Shown: positions 42,378 to 53,393, counted from the stretch's first letter. The stretch is 64,000 bases of DNA from an uncultured Clostridia bacterium (GCA_947168855.1 CAMVNO010000005.1:1-64000); one strand, 5' to 3'. The notes: generated from the sequence alone by a model not told the origin. Numbers and translations: made by a program.

Positions 42378-43022
42378 ATGTCGATTCAAATGCGGGAATA
42401 CCGGAACCCCAACAACAGCAATCTTCCGCTGCGCGTGGCAAAGGGACATTTTGCAACCAGCCACAGCCATATCAACTATTATGTGGATCTGACCATGACC
42501 AAGTACTGCCTGCCCGAGGCGCGCGAAGCGGCGATCCATCTGGCAAACCGTTTCAAGTCGACCACGCTCGTCGACACGATCCTCTGTCTGGACGGCACCG
42601 AAGTCATCGGCGCGTGCATGGCGAGCGAGCTCACCAAGCAGAGCTTCACGAGCATCAACGCAAGCCGCGCGATCTGCGTCGTCACGCCCGAACACACGAC
42701 CGGCAGCCAGCTTCTGTTCCGCGACAACACCGCGCCCATGATCCGCGGCAAGAACGTCCTGGTGCTTGCGGCGTCCGTTTCCACGGGCTTTACGGCGCTC
42801 GGCGCGATCGAAGCGATCCGCTATTACGGCGGCGAAACGGTCGGCATCTGCTCGATCCTTGCCAACATCAAGGAATGCGGCGGATACCCCGTCACCTCGA
42901 TCTGCGACACCTCCCGGATCTGGGAGGATTACGAGAGCTTCCCCGCCCATGAATGTCCGCAGTGCAAGGCAGGCGTCAGGCTGGACGCCATGGTCAATAC
43001 ATACGGCTTTTCGAGCTTTTAA
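42378..43022 (+). CDS. Orotate phosphoribosyltransferase-like protein
   Basis: A 214-residue PRTase-fold protein. The segment GKNVLVLAASVSTGFTALGAIEAIRYYGG corresponds to the PRPP-binding region, although the usual acidic pair before ASVSTG is replaced by LAA. A four-cysteine tail motif HECPQCKAG is unusual. I would not call it PyrE with certainty; it may be a specialised or regulatory relative. ATG 42378 lies 15 bases beyond AGGAGGAGGG, a rather long distance. Single-gene unit with its own promoter and terminator. Confidence 0.6.
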   Translation: MSIQMREYRNPNNSNLPLRVAKGHFATSHSHINYYVDLTMTKYCLPEAREAAIHLANRFKSTTLVDTILCLDGTEVIGACMASELTKQSFTSINASRAICVVTPEHTTGSQLLFRDNTAPMIRGKNVLVLAASVSTGFTALGAIEAIRYYGGETVGICSILANIKECGGYPVTSICDTSRIWEDYESFPAHECPQCKAGVRLDAMVNTYGFSSF

Positions 43023-43028
43023 GCTTCG

Positions 43029-43061
43029 GTCTGTTGAAATCATTTCAACAGACCTTTTTTC
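43029..43061 (+). terminator. Rho-independent terminator
   Basis: GGTCTGTTGAAAT / ATTTCAACAGACC stem with a T6 tail, just upstream of the ribosome site of the next gene. Confidence 0.88.
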
Positions 43062-43090
43062 AATACAATTACACAAGGAGGAAGAAATCA

Positions 43091-43465
43091 ATGGAAATGA
43101 AGTTCTATCGCTGCGAAACCTGCGGACAGATCATCGCGATCGTCAAAAAGACCCCCGTGCCCGTCATGTGCTGCGGCAAGCCCATGAAGGAGATCATCCC
43201 CGGCACGACCGACGCGTCGCTCGAAAAGCACGTCCCCGTCGTCGAAGTCAACAACGGCTGCGTCAAGGTGAAGATCGGCGCCGCCGCGCATCCGATGCTT
43301 CCCGAACACTACATCGAATGGGTATCTTTACAGACCAAATACGGCAATCAGAGAAAGGCGCTGAATCCCGGCGACGCGCCCGAGGTCTGCTTCAGGATCT
43401 GCGACGGCGACGAGGTCGAAGCGGTCTATGCCTACTGCAACCTGCACGGACTCTGGAAAGCGTAA
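43091..43465 (+). CDS. dfx: Desulfoferrodoxin (superoxide reductase)
   Basis: A 124-residue two-domain desulfoferrodoxin. The N-terminal desulforedoxin knot uses CETCG and CCGKP cysteines; the catalytic superoxide reductase centre uses [18 protein letters not shown] and the C-terminal CNLHGLW residues. It detoxifies superoxide without making oxygen, as expected in anaerobes. ATG 43091 follows AAGGAGGAAG; the frame extends upstream without a ribosome site. It is 28 bases before the rubrerythrin gene. Confidence 0.95.
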   Translation: MEMKFYRCETCGQIIAIVKKTPVPVMCCGKPMKEIIPGTTDASLEKHVPVVEVNNGCVKVKIGAAAHPMLPEHYIEWVSLQTKYGNQRKALNPGDAPEVCFRICDGDEVEAVYAYCNLHGLWKA

Positions 43466-43493
43466 ACGCTTCGGTCGGATGAAAGGAGGACAC

Positions 43494-44030
43494 ATGAACA
43501 AGTATACCGGAACCAAAACCGAACAGAACCTGCTCGCCGCGTTTGCGGGCGAATCGCAGGCGCGCAACAAATACACCTACTTTGCATCGAGAGCGAAGAA
43601 GGACGGCTATGAACAGATCGCCGCGCTGTTTCTGAAGACCGCGGACAACGAGAAGGAACACGCCAAGATGTGGTTTAAGGAGCTCGGCGGCATCGGCACC
43701 ACCGCCGAAAACCTGAAAGCCGCCGCCGACGGCGAAAACTATGAATGGACGGACATGTACGAGGGCTTTGCAAAAACCGCCGAGGAGGAGGGCTTTTCGG
43801 AGCTTGCGGAGAAGTTCCGTCTGGTCGCCGCGATCGAGAAGCACCACGAGGAGCGCTATCGCGCGCTTTTGAAAAACGTCGAGACCGCCGCGGTCTTCCA
43901 AAAGAGTGAGATCAAGGTGTGGGAATGCCGCAACTGCGGGCACATCGTGATCGGCGAAAAGGCGCCGGAGATCTGCCCCACCTGCGCCCACCCGCAGGCG
44001 TATTTCGAAGTAAACTGCGAGAATTATTGA
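43494..44030 (+). CDS. rbr: Rubrerythrin
   Basis: A 178-residue rubrerythrin: an N-terminal four-helix di-iron domain (glutamates in [20 protein letters not shown] and EKHHEERY) and a C-terminal rubredoxin-type site ([20 protein letters not shown]). It reduces hydrogen peroxide with electrons from rubredoxin or NADH. Paired with superoxide reductase just upstream, it makes a two-step oxygen-defence unit. AAAGGAGG precedes ATG 43494. Confidence 0.95.
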   Translation: MNKYTGTKTEQNLLAAFAGESQARNKYTYFASRAKKDGYEQIAALFLKTADNEKEHAKMWFKELGGIGTTAENLKAAADGENYEWTDMYEGFAKTAEEEGFSELAEKFRLVAAIEKHHEERYRALLKNVETAAVFQKSEIKVWECRNCGHIVIGEKAPEICPTCAHPQAYFEVNCENY

Positions 44031-44042
44031 TTGCGGACTTGC

Positions 44043-44076
44043 AAAAGCGGAGGAAACATCCTCCGCTTTTTTCTTT
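44043..44076 (+). terminator. Rho-independent terminator after rubrerythrin
   Basis: AAAAGCGGAGGA / TCCTCCGCTTTT stem with a T6 tail; its end overlaps the -35 of the next promoter. Confidence 0.9.
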
Positions 44077-44103
44077 ACAAGCAAAACCGGCGCGTGATAA
44101 AAT
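44074..44103 (+). promoter_or_regulatory. Promoter six bases before the macrodomain ATG
   Basis: TTTACA, 18 bases, TAAAAT ending at 44103. Transcription would start at about ATG 44110, giving a leaderless mRNA. Confidence 0.65.
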
Positions 44104-44109
44104 ACGGGT

Positions 44110-44871
44110 ATGACACAGGACGAGCGCAGGGTGTGGCTCATTCGGGCGCTGCTTTCAGAGCAGGGATATCGGAACGGGATCCCGCAAGACGTTTCGGAAC
44201 AGAAACGGCTGCTGCGGGGATTATTCAACGTGCGCCCGCCGATGGAGGCGAGCGCGGAATTCCTTGCCGTGCAGGACGCGTATCTTCGGGAAGCGACGCG
44301 CGAAAAGGGCGTGACAAGGCTAAGTGATCTCACGCCGGTGCAGAACGGGTTGTACCTTTGGCGCGGGGATATCACCACGCTCGCCGTCGACGCGATCGTG
44401 AACGCCGCAAATTCGGCGCTTTTAGGCTGTTTTTCGCCGAATCACGGCTGCATCGACAACGCGATCCATACCTATGCGGGCGTGCAGCTTCGCCTTGCAT
44501 GCCATGAGATCATGCGGACGCAGGGACACGAGGAGCCGACAGGCACGGCGAAGATTACGCCCGGGTTCAATCTCCCCGCAAAGCACGTGCTGCATACCGT
44601 GGGACCCATCGTGTCCGGCAGGCTCACAGAAAAGCATTGCGAACAACTTGCTTCGTGCTATGAAAGCTGTCTGAAGCTTGCGGCGGAAAACAGCCTGAAA
44701 AGCGTCGCGTTCTGCTGCATCTCGACTGGTGTGTTCGGCTTTCCGCAACGGGAAGCAGCAGAGATCGCGGTCGAAACGGTCACGGCGTTTCAGAAGGAAC
44801 ACCCGATCGACGTCGTGTTCAACGTGTTCAAGGAAGCCGACCTGCGGCTTTACAAGGCGCTTTTAGAATAG
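44110..44871 (+). CDS. Zinc-type macrodomain, protein-ADP-ribose hydrolase
   Basis: A 253-residue macrodomain protein. An N-terminal helical segment (residues 1-75) precedes GDIT (86-89) and VNAANS (97-102), then LLGCFSPNHGCIDNAIH, where Cys107, His112 and Cys114 match the zinc-containing macrodomains linked to SirTM sirtuins. These remove ADP-ribose from proteins. It lies 18 bases before a SirTM gene; together they would write and erase a modification. Unlike better known operons, no GcvH-like or lipoate-ligase gene accompanies them. There is no ribosome site before ATG 44110, and the promoter is adjacent. Confidence 0.85.
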   Translation: MTQDERRVWLIRALLSEQGYRNGIPQDVSEQKRLLRGLFNVRPPMEASAEFLAVQDAYLREATREKGVTRLSDLTPVQNGLYLWRGDITTLAVDAIVNAANSALLGCFSPNHGCIDNAIHTYAGVQLRLACHEIMRTQGHEEPTGTAKITPGFNLPAKHVLHTVGPIVSGRLTEKHCEQLASCYESCLKLAAENSLKSVAFCCISTGVFGFPQREAAEIAVETVTAFQKEHPIDVVFNVFKEADLRLYKALLE

Positions 44872-44889
44872 CCGGAAAGGAGTTTTTGT

Positions 44890-45738
44890 ATGCAGAATAC
44901 CGAGATCACGCAGGAGCTTGTAAACCGGCTGAAAAACGCGCTGGAGAGCGCTGACGCGGTCGTGATCGGCGCGGGCGCGGGACTTTCGACCGCCGCGGGG
45001 CTCACCTATGCCGGTGATCGCTTCCGACGGTTCTTTTCCGATTTCATTCAAAAGTATCATTTTCGCGACATGTACACCGCGGGCTTCTATCCGTTCCCGA
45101 CCAAAGAGGAATTCTGGGCGTACTGGAGCCGGTACATTTTGATCAACCGCTACGAAACGCCGCCGAAGCCTGTGTATCGGCATCTTCTGAAGCTCGTCGA
45201 GGACAAGGATTATTTCGTGATCACCACAAACGTCGACCATTGCTTTCAGAAGGCGGGCATCGACAAGGCGCGGCTCTTTTACACGCAGGGCGATTACGGT
45301 CTCTGGCAATGCTCCGTGCCGTGCCACCGCCGCACCTACGACAACGAGGAGACGGTGCTGAAGATGGTGGAAGAACAGAAGGATATGCGCATCCCCTCCG
45401 CGCTCGTGCCGCGCTGCCCGAAATGCGGCGCGCCGATGGCGATGAACCTGCGCGCGGACGAGACCTTCGTCGAGGACCTCGGCTGGAACGAGGCGGCGTC
45501 GCGATACGTGGATTTCGTGCAGGCACGGCTTGATAAAAAACTGCTTCTCCTGGAGCTCGGCGTGGGCAATAACACGCCCGCGATCATCAAGTATCCGTTC
45601 TGGAAGCTCACGGCGCAGAACCCGAATGTGACCTATGTCTGCGTGAACCTCGGCGAAGCGGAATGCCCGAAAGCAATCGAGGACCGCGCGATCGTCGTCA
45701 ACGCCGACCTTGCGGACCTGATCGACGCGCTGCAGTAA
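44890..45738 (+). CDS. SirTM-type sirtuin (protein ADP-ribosyltransferase)
   Basis: A 282-residue class M sirtuin. NAD-binding GAGAGLSTAAG is at residues 27-37, TTNVDHCFQKAG follows, and YTQGDYGLWQC stands where deacetylating sirtuins have a histidine, as in SirTM proteins that ADP-ribosylate. Zinc-type cysteines lie in CSVPCH and CPKCGAP. GAAAGGAG precedes ATG 44890. Its target in the known systems is a lipoylated GcvH-like protein; none is encoded here, so the target is open. Confidence 0.85.
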   Translation: MQNTEITQELVNRLKNALESADAVVIGAGAGLSTAAGLTYAGDRFRRFFSDFIQKYHFRDMYTAGFYPFPTKEEFWAYWSRYILINRYETPPKPVYRHLLKLVEDKDYFVITTNVDHCFQKAGIDKARLFYTQGDYGLWQCSVPCHRRTYDNEETVLKMVEEQKDMRIPSALVPRCPKCGAPMAMNLRADETFVEDLGWNEAASRYVDFVQARLDKKLLLLELGVGNNTPAIIKYPFWKLTAQNPNVTYVCVNLGEAECPKAIEDRAIVVNADLADLIDALQ

Positions 45739-45747
45739 GGCAATACA

Positions 45748-45778
45748 AAAGAGCTGCGATTTCGCAGCTCTTTTTCGT
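45748..45778. terminator. Bidirectional terminator
   Basis: AAAAGAGCTGCGA / TCGCAGCTCTTTTT stem, shared by the sirtuin gene and the converging beta-helix gene. Confidence 0.88.
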
Positions 45779-45784
45779 TTTGGT

Positions 45785-48319
45785 TCAGTCAGCGTAGAAG
45801 ATGTTGTCGAAGTACGTATCCTGCGTTGCGCCGTCGATCAGATAGCCGTACAGCTCCGGATCAAGGGGGTCTGCTCTTTCCACCGTGAGCAGCGCGGTCG
45901 TTCCATCCTCCGTCCTGATCTCCGCAAGCGTCCCGGATTCATGCCAGCGCGTCATGTAGATGTACGTGCCCGCAGGGATCACTGCGTCCTCGCCGTCGAT
46001 CGTGCAGGGCAGATCGCGCACGAGGTGCAGCAGCTTGCCGCCTTCAATGAGACGCACGCGATCGGATGCGGTTTGGATGTCATCCGGGATCACGTCGCAG
46101 TCAAACCATTCGGAATCCGGCGTCAGTTCCTCGCCGTGATAAATCCGCCCGCCGATTCTGGTTCCCAGAATATCGGTCTGCGTCGCAGAGCCGCGCACGG
46201 TATCGCCGTCGACGCTGCAATACGCGTAGATGACCGGACCGCGGACGAACCGCCCGTTTTCCATATGCAGCTCCGCCGTCTCGTAATCCTCCGAACCGGT
46301 ATTGTAGACCGCGAGCAGATTCAGCCGCGTCGAGTCGGGATCGAGATCGAGCAGGATCGCCTGCTCCAATCCGGCGCCGAAGCTGACCTCGACCGACGCT
46401 TTTCCGACGGAGATCGTCAGATACTGTCCGTTTATTTTGTAGGCGATCTCATCCTCCGTCCCGTCGCCGTCGAAATCGCAGACGAACAGGACGCCTTCCG
46501 CCGGCGCTTCGCGGTATCCGTTTTTCTCATCGTAGTCCCAGAACCGGAACGTGGACGGAACTGCGCTCGATGCCTGCATCGGCGGTTCTTCGGTGGGTTC
46601 GCGCGCTTCGGAAGCTTCTTTGACCCGCAGGCAAACCGCGATCTCGTTGCCTATGCTGTATTTCTCTGCGCGGTACGAAACGATCGCGCTCAAATAGTAC
46701 GTGCCGGGTGAAAGCTTTTTGAGAAGGTCCGTCGCAACATAGCCGTTCCCTTCTTCCCACGGGATCCTGTTGCCGGCGACGTCTATGATGCGCTCGTATG
46801 CGGCGTCAGAAACCGTAATCTCATCCAACTGCCAGCCGTCCGCCGTCAGGACAGCGAAGGGCGTGCCCACATTATATTCCGTGACGGGGATTTGGCTTCG
46901 GACCTTCTCGTCCTCGAGCTGGACGCCCACGCCGTCCGCTTCCAATTCCGGCTTCGATTCCCACACGAAGCCCTCGTACGGATAGACGGGCACGCTGTTT
47001 ACGAGGTAATAATACGATACGTCGCTTTGCGGCGCTTCCCGGTTCGGTTCTTCCGACGGCTTCGGCGCAGGCGTCGGCAGCGCGTTGAACGCTGCGTCGC
47101 CCGTGCGGTCAAGCTGCATCGCGGCAAGATCGGCTTCATAGAGCCGGTTTCCGTCCCGGTCGAATACGAACTGGTCTTCGGGAAGCAGCGCGCCGCTGTT
47201 GTCCCGGAATTCACATCCGTCCACCGTGAGACAGCCTTCCGGCGTGTTGTAGATCCCGTATTCGCTGACCGTGTTGTTATGTACGCTCGTTCCGAGCAGG
47301 AAGATCCGTTCGGATGCGGGCTCCTCCCAATCGTTGTACAGCTTGAACACGGTTTCCGTTTTGCTGCCGTAAACGTCGCAGTTTGAGATCGTCAGATCGG
47401 CGCAGTCGAAGATATAGAAGATGCTGAACGCCTCGTCGCGGTAGCCGCAGTCGCGCACGGTGCATTCCGTCACGCGCGTGTTACGGCACCTGACCAGCGA
47501 AAGACCGCCGCTGCTGCATTCATGGATGTCCGATCCGTTCACAACGAGATTGTCGCAGTCGGTCGCGCTGACGCCCCATGTTCCGCAGCCGTACAGCGAG
47601 CAGTTTTCGACCCGCAGATTCGCGCACTCGACCGCGCGAATGACCTCGCCTTCACACGGATCCGCCATAACGGTATGCCCCGCCGTAAAGCCGGAAAGCT
47701 CCAGTCCGGTACAGCTTTGCACGGAAAGAACGGCTGCGGTGCGGGGGACCGTGACGATCTGTGCATTCCGCGATCCGACGATGCGGACGTTTTCGAGATT
47801 CCGGATCTCGAGCTCAAAGCTGTTCTCTTCCTTTTCGCGGAGCCAGTTGTTCGACCGGTCGGTCCACGTATAGTATCCGACCTGATCCGTGCCGTAATCC
47901 GCCGCCGTCGTCAGATCGTACGTACCGTCCGCAAGGACGATCTCCGTGTCCGGCGCGAGCGCCGCAAGGAATTCATCCACCGTAGACACGTGCACGGTCC
48001 GCGCCGTGCTGACGCGCGAAGTCTCCGTGTCCGTCTGCAGCGCAGGAGCGACCTTCTCCGCACGCGGACGGAATGCGATCACTGCGCCGATCGCGACCGT
48101 GCAGATCGCGAAAATGGCGGCGACAGCAACGATGTCGAAGACCCTGCGTCCGGATCCGCGTTTGCGCTGCGTTCCGTTTTCAACCGTCCATTGACGGACG
48201 ACCGTCTTTTCCTGCCGTTTGTTCCGGCAGACGCGGTCCAGCGTCCGTTCCGTCGCTTCATCGAACGACGCGGGCATTTCGGGGATCGCGTCGGAAATAT
48301 GCACTCGATTCTTTTCCAT
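45785..48319 (-). CDS. Membrane-anchored protein with a right-handed beta-helix outside domain; probable anti-sigma-like partner
   Basis: An 844-residue protein starting at the base after the sigma factor stop. Residues 1-60 are cytoplasmic and charged, followed by one membrane helix (about 62-84). Residues about 115-390 show parallel beta-helix repeats (ENVRIVGSRNAQIVTV, ANLRVENCSLYGCGTWG, ADLTISNCDVYGSK). Later parts hold a Pro-rich linker near 425, a beta-rich domain, and an FRFWDYDEKNGY-type segment with an Asp-rich DFDGDGTEDEIAY motif. Position and topology suggest that the N-terminus restrains the sigma factor while the outside domain senses the wall or a glycan. No named anti-sigma domain is clear. 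Confidence 0.7.
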   Translation of the reverse strand: MEKNRVHISDAIPEMPASFDEATERTLDRVCRNKRQEKTVVRQWTVENGTQRKRGSGRRVFDIVAVAAIFAICTVAIGAVIAFRPRAEKVAPALQTDTETSRVSTARTVHVSTVDEFLAALAPDTEIVLADGTYDLTTAADYGTDQVGYYTWTDRSNNWLREKEENSFELEIRNLENVRIVGSRNAQIVTVPRTAAVLSVQSCTGLELSGFTAGHTVMADPCEGEVIRAVECANLRVENCSLYGCGTWGVSATDCDNLVVNGSDIHECSSGGLSLVRCRNTRVTECTVRDCGYRDEAFSIFYIFDCADLTISNCDVYGSKTETVFKLYNDWEEPASERIFLLGTSVHNNTVSEYGIYNTPEGCLTVDGCEFRDNSGALLPEDQFVFDRDGNRLYEADLAAMQLDRTGDAAFNALPTPAPKPSEEPNREAPQSDVSYYYLVNSVPVYPYEGFVWESKPELEADGVGVQLEDEKVRSQIPVTEYNVGTPFAVLTADGWQLDEITVSDAAYERIIDVAGNRIPWEEGNGYVATDLLKKLSPGTYYLSAIVSYRAEKYSIGNEIAVCLRVKEASEAREPTEEPPMQASSAVPSTFRFWDYDEKNGYREAPAEGVLFVCDFDGDGTEDEIAYKINGQYLTISVGKASVEVSFGAGLEQAILLDLDPDSTRLNLLAVYNTGSEDYETAELHMENGRFVRGPVIYAYCSVDGDTVRGSATQTDILGTRIGGRIYHGEELTPDSEWFDCDVIPDDIQTASDRVRLIEGGKLLHLVRDLPCTIDGEDAVIPAGTYIYMTRWHESGTLAEIRTEDGTTALLTVERADPLDPELYGYLIDGATQDTYFDNIFYAD

Positions 48320-48796
48320 TCAGTTTACCTCCAGATATGAGCGAAGCGTTTCCTTTGCGCGGGAGATCCGCGACTTGACCGTGCCGACGGGCGTATCGAG
48401 AATTGCTGCGATCTCTTCCATCGAATAGCCGTTCTCCTGAAGATACAGCGCGTTTCGCCTGTCCTCCGGAAGCCGCATCAGCGCGGCGTGAAGATCAAGC
48501 GTCTGCTCCGTATCCGGGAACAGCTGCGGCTGTTCGGGAAGCTCGTCTGTCTCAAAGACCTTGCGGCGCTCGCGCAGGACGTTATATGCCTCGTTCCGCA
48601 GGATCTGCAGAAACCATGCGCGGAAGCTGCTCCGCTTTTTCAATTTGTCGCGATGCTCATAGGCTTTCACGATCGCCTCGCTCATCGCGTCCTCGCAGTC
48701 GTACGTGTTTTTCAGGATCAGATACGCCACGCCGAACGCGGTTTTTTTGACGTTTCCGATCTCCTCGACGAACACGTCATCTCGGATCAATGCCAT
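48320..48796 (-). CDS. ECF-type RNA polymerase sigma factor
   Basis: A 158-residue sigma-70 family factor with region 2 (AYLILKNTYDCEDAMSEAIV, then FRAWFLQILRNEAYN) and region 4 (LPEDRRNALYLQENGYSMEE, then TPVGTVKSRISRAKETL). I choose ATG 48796, 8 bases after GGAG; a TTG at 48811 is in frame. It stops one base before the membrane partner, whose ribosome site GGAGGT lies in the sigma 3' end. An ECF promoter of its own lies upstream, so it is probably autoregulated. Confidence 0.92.
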   Translation of the reverse strand: MALIRDDVFVEEIGNVKKTAFGVAYLILKNTYDCEDAMSEAIVKAYEHRDKLKKRSSFRAWFLQILRNEAYNVLRERRKVFETDELPEQPQLFPDTEQTLDLHAALMRLPEDRRNALYLQENGYSMEEIAAILDTPVGTVKSRISRAKETLRSYLEVN

Positions 48797-48842
48797 CGGT
48801 TTTTTCTCCAAATTCTCTTCTCTGAATGATCATTCTGTAAGG

Positions 48843-48870
48843 TAGACGCAATACACAGGAAAAAAGTTCC
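48843..48870 (-). promoter_or_regulatory. ECF-type autoregulatory promoter (GGAAC-N17-CGTCTA)
   Basis: On the minus strand GGAAC (48870-48866), 17 bases, CGTCTA (48848-48843), a classical extracytoplasmic-function sigma promoter layout directly upstream of the sigma gene. Confidence 0.75.
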
Positions 48871-48908
48871 ACGCATAATAAAAAATAGTTTCGGTTCAAC
48901 TTGCTTTC

Positions 48909-48991
48909 GGTATAAGAACACCTCATCCATCACCTTCGGTGACACCTTCTCCTCAAGGAGAAGGCTTTGAAAAGCAGACTGATGAGGTGTT
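48909..48991. repeat. Large nested-hairpin repeat element
   Basis: Outer stem AACACCTCATC (48917-48927) / GATGAGGTGTT (48981-48991) encloses CACCTTCGGTG, CCTTCTCCTCAAGGAGAAGG and GCTTTGAAAAGC hairpins. I recall very similar sequences in many gut Clostridia intergenic regions. No protein-coding potential. Confidence 0.8.
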
Positions 48992-49000
48992 GTCATAAGA

Positions 49001-49105
49001 TTCTCCGAAGGAGAATCCTCATGAACCTTCCCGCAGGGAAGATATCGCCGCCCAAAGGGCGATATCACCCGCCGCAGGCGGATATCACTTGCCGCAGCGC
49101 GGCAA
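49001..49105. repeat. Tandem array of five small hairpins separated by ATATCAC-type spacers
   Basis: Five different palindromes in a row: ATTCTCCGAAGGAGAAT (49000-49016), CTTCCCGCAGGGAAG (49027-49041), ATATCGCC...GGGCGATAT (49042-49065), CCGCCGCAGGCGG (49069-49081) and TTGCCGCAGCGCGGCAA (49089-49105). Stems differ but most loops are CGCAG/CGAAG. GATATCAC or similar separates the later ones. Confidence 0.75.
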
Positions 49106-49116
49106 ATATCACTCAT

Positions 49117-49140
49117 AAAGGCGGTCGCATGACCGCCTTT
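49117..49140 (-). terminator. Probable secA terminator hairpin
   Basis: AAAGGCGGTC / GACCGCCTTT palindrome with a GCAT loop, 4 bases past the secA stop on the minus strand. Confidence 0.75.
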
Positions 49141-49143
49141 ATG

Positions 49144-51888
<2,745 letters not shown>

Positions 51889-51916
51889 AAGAATCTCCTT
51901 GAACGATATCTTTTAC

Positions 51917-51945
51917 AGTATAACACAAATTCGCCCCGCTTGCAA
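51917..51945 (-). promoter_or_regulatory. Sigma-A promoter of secA
   Basis: On the minus strand TTGCAA (51945-51940), 17 bases, TATACT (51922-51917). Confidence 0.8.
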
Positions 51946-52028
51946 AGGGGGCGATTGTGAACGCTGTGCAACGATTTTGCGGATTTTGTGCCGAAGCGAT
52001 CGAAAGCGCGTCATGCCCTCCGCCAGGC

Positions 52029-52201
52029 AAAGAACGGCGACGCCGTTCGGCGCGAAAGCCCGAAAAGCAAATATCACACAGATCCGTACAATCCGGCGAC
52101 ATGCGCGGCGGATTTTACTCCTTGCGCCCCGCGCCGCCCGGCGGATCACCGATCCGCAGGCGCGGGGTGAGACAGCACACCGAAAAACCTGTTTTTCGGC
52201 G
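52029..52201. repeat. Direct repeat copy 1 flanking a small divergent gene pair
   Basis: Begins AGAACGGCGACGCCGTTCGG, then a conserved block CGGCGACATGCGCGGCGG and ATTTTACTCCTTGCGCCC, and ends with a CCGAAAAACCTGTTTTTCGG hairpin. Copy 2 at 52890-53073 has the same order of elements with about one change in five bases by eye. The gap between secA and 52206 holds nothing else visible. Confidence 0.75.
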
Positions 52202-52205
52202 ATTG

Positions 52206-52418
52206 TCAGATCGGTCGATTCAGCCGATCGATGATCTCGCGCATCTTTGCTTTTTGACCTTCGGAGAGCATCGGGGAAAGCATGCGGTAGATCTCCTCCA
52301 TCTTGCTTTCGGTCATCTCCCCGGTCTGCTTCTGCTCCGCGGTGAGCCGCATAAGCGTTTCCATCAGCTCATCGCTTGACTGTTTCCGGTAGTTCTCATA
52401 CTGCTCGTTGATGTTCAT
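52206..52418 (-). CDS. Small helical protein of unknown function
   Basis: A 70-residue charged protein (NINEQYENYRKQSSDELMET... MREIIDRLNRPI), predicted all-helical and possibly coiled-coil; rich in Met, Glu and Lys. I choose ATG 52418, which follows GGAGGTGAT; the frame extends to 52550 but that part overlaps the divergent gene's leader. It is divergent from the proline-rich gene at 52498 and both are framed by direct repeats. I do not recognise the family. Confidence 0.6.
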   Translation of the reverse strand: MNINEQYENYRKQSSDELMETLMRLTAEQKQTGEMTESKMEEIYRMLSPMLSEGQKAKMREIIDRLNRPI

Positions 52419-52497
52419 CTGTATCACCTCCGGATATCCTATGCGCCGCGCACCGAATTCGTGCACGCCGCATACCATGTTGCAAGGAGGAATTGCC

Positions 52498-52809
52498 ATG
52501 AACGTACAACCGCAACGAACCGGTCCGTCCCCACTGTCCTGCGCCGTCACGCTGGGCGAAGCCGTCCGCGACGAGCACGGACGCGCCGGCGTGGAAGCCT
52601 ATGTCAAAGCGCTTTCGCCGCTTTTGCCGCGCGAGCTCATCGATCAGCTTGCCTATCGGCTCAACGTTCCGATCCCCGCTCCGGCAGCGCCTCCCCAGCC
52701 TCCGCCGCCTCCGCCCGTGCAGCGGTCCCCGCAGCCGGACATGGAAAAGCTCTTTCAGATGATGCGGCTCATGGAGCAGCTGCGTCCGAAGCCGCCCGTC
52801 GGGCAGTAA
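52498..52809 (+). CDS. Small proline-rich protein of unknown function
   Basis: A 103-residue protein. Residues 1-62 look folded (VTLGEAVRDEHGRAGVEAYV), then a run of prolines (PAAPPQPPPPPPVQ) leads to a short Met-rich helix (MEKLFQMMRLMEQL). ATG 52498 follows AAGGAGGAATTGCC. The last helix resembles a partner-binding segment; its divergent neighbour is also Met-rich and helical, so the two might interact. No known family recognised. Confidence 0.6.
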   Translation: MNVQPQRTGPSPLSCAVTLGEAVRDEHGRAGVEAYVKALSPLLPRELIDQLAYRLNVPIPAPAAPPQPPPPPPVQRSPQPDMEKLFQMMRLMEQLRPKPPVGQ

Positions 52810-52889
52810 TCGCCGCGAAAGGATCCTTCGTCGCCGCTGCGCGGCTTCTCGGGATGACACGGCGAGGTGCGGCATATGTCAGCCGGGAA

Positions 52890-53073
52890 GAGAACGGCGT
52901 CGCCGTTCGGCATTTGGGTCCGAGGAACAAACATCGCATAAATCCGTAAAACCCGGCGACATGCGCGGCGGATTTTACACCTTGCGCCCTCTGCCGCTCG
53001 CATCATCCGCAGGATGGCAGGCAAAGGGCGAGAAAATGATCCCGCCGAAAACCTGTATTTCGGCGAATACAGG
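52890..53073. repeat. Direct repeat copy 2 flanking a small divergent gene pair
   Basis: AGAACGGCGTCGCCGTTCGG, CGGCGACATGCGCGGCGG, ATTTTACACCTTGCGCCC and the hairpin CCGAAAACCTGTATTTCGG in the same order as copy 1. Beyond it, 53080-53106 is another palindrome (ATCACGCGCCGGGAACGCGGCGCGTGAT). The remainder to 53393 is AT-rich leader of hpf with no gene. Confidence 0.75.
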
Positions 53074-53393
53074 AAATCACGCGCCGGGAACGCGGCGCGT
53101 GATTCCTTTGGGGGGAGAGTATATCAAGAATGATCTTGATGCAAGGGATTTTCATCCTCTGCGATTACAGTATAACCGGTAGTTTTGTCAAAAACACGAT
53201 AAAACTGTGAATGAAATGCAACTTTTCTACGAACAAACTTTTTCCACGCGGCAAAACCGCCGAAAAAAGGCAGGAAACTGTATTTTTATGAAAATTTTTG
53301 TCTTTTTTTGAAAAAAGGGAAGAAATTTCCGAAAAAGTATGGTAATATATAGATGACACGAACACAATACCCGTGTCAGAAGGAGTGGAACAT

